From: Actinomycetales bacterium
GTDB lineage: Bacteria > Actinomycetota > Actinomycetes > S36-B12
Assembly: GCA_018970025.1 (NCBI GenBank)
Contig: JAGWXF010000001.1
Span: 167,075 to 231,074 of the forward strand
Length of the DNA: 64,000 nucleotides
Direction: 5' to 3'
Made by a program: the position numbers and the translations under genes. Below are positions 60,767 to 64,000 of this stretch, one piece after another. The first letter of the stretch is position 1, and each line of letters starts with the position of its first letter. The notes beneath the pieces were generated by a model that worked only from the letters and a program-made list of their open reading frames with translations, ran no database searches and had not been told where the DNA came from.

Positions 60767-62065
60767 ATGCTGGGCGCCTACGGGCAGGTACTGCGGACCC
60801 CGGGCGCCCTGCGCTTCACGGCAAGCGGGTTCATCGCTCGCATGCCGCTGGCGATCACGGGCCTGTCGATCGTCCTGCTGGTCTCGACGACGACCGGCTC
60901 GTATGCCCTCGCGGGCGCGATGTCGGCGGGCTACGCGATTGCATCGGCCGGCTGCACGATCCTGACCAGCCGACTGGTCGATCGTCAGGGACAGCACCGG
61001 GTGCTGCCGATCCTGGCCGCCGGGTACGCCGGCGCGCTGGTCGCCTTCGTGCTGGCCATCACGGCCGGGCATGAGGTCGTCGCCTTCATCGCGGTGATGG
61101 CGGCCGGGGCGAGCCAGCCGGCGATCGGGGCAGCGGTCCGGGCGCGCTGGAGCCATGTGCTGGATCAGGCCGCGCTCGTGCGCAGCGCCTTCGCCTGGGA
61201 GAGCATCCTGGACGAGGTCGTGTTCACCGTCGGACCGCTGATCGCAACAGGGCTCGCCCTGCGGATCTCCCTGCCCTCGCCGCTCATCCTGGCAGCGGCC
61301 CTCACGTTGACCGGCACGATCCTGCTCGCGACCCAGCGCTCGACCCAGCCGCTGGCCACCCCACGGCACCAGCGCGCACCCGGCGAGCGGACCGCCATCC
61401 GATCCCCAGGCCTGCCGATCGTCGCGGTGATCGCCGTGGGCCTGGGCTGGGTCTTCGGCTCGTACGAGGTGTCGACCGTGGCCTTCGCAGCACAGGCTGG
61501 CGAGGCGACGTCGAGCGGCACCGTGCTTGCCGTGTGGGCAGCAGCCTCGGGGATCTCGGGCATCTGGTTCGGAGCCCGCCACTGGCACCTGACGCTGCCC
61601 GGCCAGGCGGCCCTGTCCACCGGTCTGCTGTGCCTGGGCCTGATCCCGGCGATGCTCGCCCCGACCGTCCCGTGGCTGATCGCCGTGACCGTCCTGTCCG
61701 GGGCCACGATCGCTCCTGCCCTCATCATCACCTTCTCGCTGGCCGAGCGGATCGTCGCGCCGAGTGACCTGACCGAGGGACTCACCTGGGTGGTCTCCGG
61801 CCTCAGCCTGGGCTTCTCCGTCGGCGTCGCGATCGCCGGGGCGGTGGTCGACCACCTGGGAACGACATGGGCCTTTGGCCTGGCCGTGCTGGGAGCGGGT
61901 TCGACCTCGCTGCTGGCACTGGCTCGGCTCGGCGCCCTGCGCCGGGCCATCCGACCGCCGGGCGCCGGTGCGGAGCCCGATCCCGGCACCGTGATCGTTC
62001 CCGTCGTCGAGGAGATCCCTGGCCCGGGCCCGGGGATCTTCGACGGGCGTGGCCCGGGTGATTGA
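60767..62065 (+). CDS. MFS transporter
   Basis: Major facilitator of 432 residues with twelve predicted helices. The loop 2-3 region is LTSRLVDRQGQHRVLP. After helix 12 comes a Pro-rich cytosolic tail (PPGAGAEPDPGTV). It sits between the phosphatase gene and sepH in a conserved region; the substrate is unknown. It is leaderless by its TACCGT spacing. Confidence 0.87.
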   Translation: MLGAYGQVLRTPGALRFTASGFIARMPLAITGLSIVLLVSTTTGSYALAGAMSAGYAIASAGCTILTSRLVDRQGQHRVLPILAAGYAGALVAFVLAITAGHEVVAFIAVMAAGASQPAIGAAVRARWSHVLDQAALVRSAFAWESILDEVVFTVGPLIATGLALRISLPSPLILAAALTLTGTILLATQRSTQPLATPRHQRAPGERTAIRSPGLPIVAVIAVGLGWVFGSYEVSTVAFAAQAGEATSSGTVLAVWAAASGISGIWFGARHWHLTLPGQAALSTGLLCLGLIPAMLAPTVPWLIAVTVLSGATIAPALIITFSLAERIVAPSDLTEGLTWVVSGLSLGFSVGVAIAGAVVDHLGTTWAFGLAVLGAGSTSLLALARLGALRRAIRPPGAGAEPDPGTVIVPVVEEIPGPGPGIFDGRGPGD

Positions 62066-62158
62066 GGGCGGCATGGGAGCATGGGCGGGTAGATTTGGAC
62101 TGTCCTGGAGCAGACAGGGTCAACTGCCGGGACGCCGCATCGCGGCCAACTGGCCCGC

Positions 62159-63013
62159 ATGTCACCGGGAGGGACACTGGAACCGCTGAGTCCCAAGCAC
62201 ATCCAGGCGCGGGTGCGTGCCGGGGCATCCGCAGAGGTCATCGCGGCCGAGACGGGCTGGGCGCTGGACCGGGTCATCCGCTATGCCGGGCCGCCGCTTG
62301 CCGAGCGAGCGTACGTCGCCGAGCGCGCTGCGAGCGTCGAGATACGACGCGACGCCGGCGGCCAGTCGGTGACCTTGGATGCCAGCGTGAACACGGCGCT
62401 GGAGGCGATGGGGCTGGTTGCCGGCGCGGTGGCATGGGATGCCTGGCGCCGGGTCGACGGCAAGTGGATCGTCTGCGTGACGCATCCAGGCCTGCCCCAG
62501 GGCACGATCGCCACGTGGTCCTATGACCCCGCCGGTCGAAACCTCCACCCGCTGGACGAGACTGCCCGACGGTTCATGGAGACGGGCTATGTCTCCGTCA
62601 CGGATTTCCTCGGCATCGACGACGAGCAGGTTCCTGAGCCTGATCAGGGCGAGGTCCTGTCCCAGCGCCCCCGCCTGGTCGCGGTGCCCGAGGCTCCCGC
62701 GGCGAGGGCCGCCGAGCCACCTGGCCCCCCGGTGATCCCGTCAGCGCCCGCGGCGGAGGGATCCGCAGCCCGCCGGCCGCAGCCCGGCTCCCTGGCGCGG
62801 CAGCCGACAGTCGCGCTCCCCCGCGACCATGAGGCCCCACGGGATACGCCTGCCGCAGATGCCGCGGCCGCTGGTGCGCCGGGCATCGCGAGCCGGCGAA
62901 CTCCCACGGAGGACGACACTCCGCAGCCGAAGTCCAGGGCCAAGGGCAGGCGCGCCAGTGTCCCCAGCTGGGACGAGATCCTGTTCGGCGCTAGCAAGAA
63001 CGACGATCGCTGA
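62159..63013 (+). CDS. sepH: Septation protein SepH, short N terminus
   Basis: Actinobacterial cell-division protein that stimulates FtsZ assembly in Streptomyces. The 284-residue frame has the helix-turn-helix part LSPKHIQARVRAGASAEVIA, YAGPPLAERAYVAERA, and WDAWRRVDGKWIVCV. A long disordered linker and the conserved tail VPSWDEILFGA follow. From ATG 62159 it lacks about 55 residues found at the front of Streptomyces SepH. The frame runs back only to a stop at 62090, with residues HRGQLARM just before the ATG that look like family sequence. Confidence 0.85.
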   Translation: MSPGGTLEPLSPKHIQARVRAGASAEVIAAETGWALDRVIRYAGPPLAERAYVAERAASVEIRRDAGGQSVTLDASVNTALEAMGLVAGAVAWDAWRRVDGKWIVCVTHPGLPQGTIATWSYDPAGRNLHPLDETARRFMETGYVSVTDFLGIDDEQVPEPDQGEVLSQRPRLVAVPEAPAARAAEPPGPPVIPSAPAAEGSAARRPQPGSLARQPTVALPRDHEAPRDTPAADAAAAGAPGIASRRTPTEDDTPQPKSRAKGRRASVPSWDEILFGASKNDDR

Positions 63014-63060
63014 CACCAATGCCGAGTGCCACGATCAGGTGGTCAGGCAGCGACGATCGT

Positions 63061-63164
63061 CAGGTCGTCGGTCGTCAGGTCGTCGGTCGTCGGTCGTCAG
63101 GTCGTCGGTCGTCAGGTCGTCGGTCGTCAGGTCGTCGGTCGTCAGGTCGTCGGTCGTCAGGTCG
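63061..63164. repeat. 15-bp tandem repeat array between sepH and tdk
   Basis: Six full copies of CAGGTCGTCGGTCGT, one 7-bp partial copy in the middle and a partial copy at the end. The stop codon of the thymidine kinase gene lies in the last copies. There are no spacers, so it is not CRISPR. Confidence 0.9.
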
Positions 63165-63825
63165 CGGGGCCCTCGGTACCGAACGGGAGGGGCTCGGCCG
63201 ACATGTGCTCGGCCTGAGCGACGGAGGCAGTGCGGCGCGCCCGATAGTGCCGCCGGCACAGCACCTCGTAGGCCACCGTGCCGGCGTGGGCGGAGCCGGC
63301 TACGTCGCCGACCATGACCTGATCCCCCTCGACCACCATCACCCCGTCCACCGTTCGCGCATTGTGAATGGCGCGGGCCCCGCACCAGCACAGTGCCTCC
63401 ACCTGCAGCACCTGCACCCGGTCAGCGAGCTCGACCAGGCGGGCCGATCCGGGGAAGAGCCTGGTCCGGAAGTCCGTCATGATGCCGAATGCGTAGACGT
63501 CCACGCGCAGCTCGTCCACGACTCGGCACAGCTGCTCGACCTGCTCCGGGGCATAGAACTGAGCCTCATCGCAGATCAGGTAGTCGACCCGTTCGCCGCG
63601 GGACAGCGAGCCGACGACGTACTGCCAGATGTCCAGGCGCTCGTCCACCTCGACGGCCGCCACGGCAAGGCCGAGCCGGCTGGACAGGACCGACGCCCCC
63701 GAGCGATCGAGGCGGGTGAGCACGATGCCCGATCGGCCGCGCGAGCGATGATTGTGATCGGTCTGCAGGGCAAGGGTGGACTTTCCGCAGTCCATCGTCC
63801 CCGCGTAGAAGACCAGCTCGGACAC
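63157..63825 (-). CDS. tdk: Thymidine kinase
   Basis: ATP-dependent type II thymidine kinase of 222 residues for deoxynucleoside salvage. The P-loop GTMDCGKST lies at residues 9-17, the Mg-binding LICDEAQFYAPEQV follows, and ALCWCGARAIHNARTVDG with VLCRRHY gives the C-terminal zinc-site cysteines. GTG 63825 is used as the start because the family begins a few residues before the P-loop; the frame is open to 63903. Confidence 0.92.
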   Translation of the reverse strand: MSELVFYAGTMDCGKSTLALQTDHNHRSRGRSGIVLTRLDRSGASVLSSRLGLAVAAVEVDERLDIWQYVVGSLSRGERVDYLICDEAQFYAPEQVEQLCRVVDELRVDVYAFGIMTDFRTRLFPGSARLVELADRVQVLQVEALCWCGARAIHNARTVDGVMVVEGDQVMVGDVAGSAHAGTVAYEVLCRRHYRARRTASVAQAEHMSAEPLPFGTEGPAT

Positions 63826-63906
63826 GCCATATGGTCCCACACGGCCTCGGGGCAGCGGCTGCAGGACGACGACTGATATGTAGTTCCGTTTGTCAAGTGG
63901 CATGGC

Positions 63907-63940
63907 GAGGCGGCCCCGTCCTGGTTGGAGGGGCCGCCTC
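63907..63940. terminator. Hairpin terminator near the window end
   Basis: A perfect 11-bp stem (GAGGCGGCCCC with GGGGCCGCCTC) and a 12-base loop. No gene in the window ends here; it may terminate a minus-strand gene that lies beyond the right edge. Confidence 0.6.
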
Positions 63941-64000
63941 GTTCGTGTCGTCTCGGTGATGGTGGTGGCCAGCGTGTTGGCGACGCGCGGTCAGACTGAT

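Noticed and set aside
63061..63164. CRISPR array
   Set aside because: The 15-bp units follow each other without unique spacers, and there are no cas genes.

Overview
The window is 64 kb of high-GC chromosome from an actinobacterium (Actinomycetota). The marker genes are the mycothiol ligase MshC, the cell-division protein SepH, an F420-dependent LLM oxidoreductase, and several families confined mostly to actinobacteria (DUF3090, the SCO1664 family, DUF5703, DUF3000, DUF4916, DUF3159, DUF3710, DUF3093, DUF4193, DUF4235). Gene order at both ends is the conserved actinobacterial order. No rRNA, phage, insertion sequence or CRISPR array was seen. One tRNA, tRNA-Leu(GAG), is present. The genus cannot be told from the sequence alone.

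Layout. 1-16.3 kb is a conserved block: RecB-like nuclease, HAD phosphatase, cobalamin-dependent methionine synthase, alpha/beta hydrolase, PAC2 protein, MshC, SCO1664-family protein, DUF3090, histidine phosphatase, CorA, UppP, F420 oxidoreductase, aldo/keto reductase, DUF5703, M20 peptidase, tRNA-Leu. 16.3-23.2 kb is an accessory stretch that begins at the tRNA. It holds two GNAT genes, a small membrane protein, an amidohydrolase, a decayed MFS gene, a NUDIX hydrolase and an aminotransferase/sulfotransferase pair. A 12-bp copy of the tRNA 3' end follows the first GNAT gene. 23.2-40 kb is mixed, and includes a 927-residue protein that joins an amino acid permease to a flavin-containing monooxygenase. 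It also has a D12-type DNA methyltransferase, an acyltransferase, a surface protein, a GluQ-type synthetase, an acyl-ACP desaturase, MsrB and several transporters.

40-64 kb returns to conserved order: DUF3000, RNase D, fadA/fadB, dxs, aconitase, an RNA methyltransferase, a KimA-like permease divergent from two TrkA proteins, DUF3159, an OB-fold protein, DUF3710, dUTPase, thioesterase, DUF3093, DUF4235, DUF4193, gamma-carbonic-anhydrase-like protein, inositol monophosphatase-like protein, MFS, SepH and thymidine kinase.

Regulatory layout. About twenty genes on both strands have a TAnnnT hexamer (mostly TACCGT, TACGGT, TAGGCT or TACCCT) ending exactly six bases before the start codon, the arrangement expected for leaderless transcripts. 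Genes inside operons mostly start in ATGA or GTGA overlaps or carry Shine-Dalgarno sequences. Two perfect palindromes look like operators, one before fadA and one before aconitase.

Other notable structure. Two 66-bp hairpin elements 20 kb apart have nearly identical arms with one compensatory base-pair change. Short tandem duplications of 12-25 bp are frequent, notably at convergent gene ends and in dUTPase motif V. The strongest candidate for a little-described system is the permease-monooxygenase fusion with its downstream partner gene.
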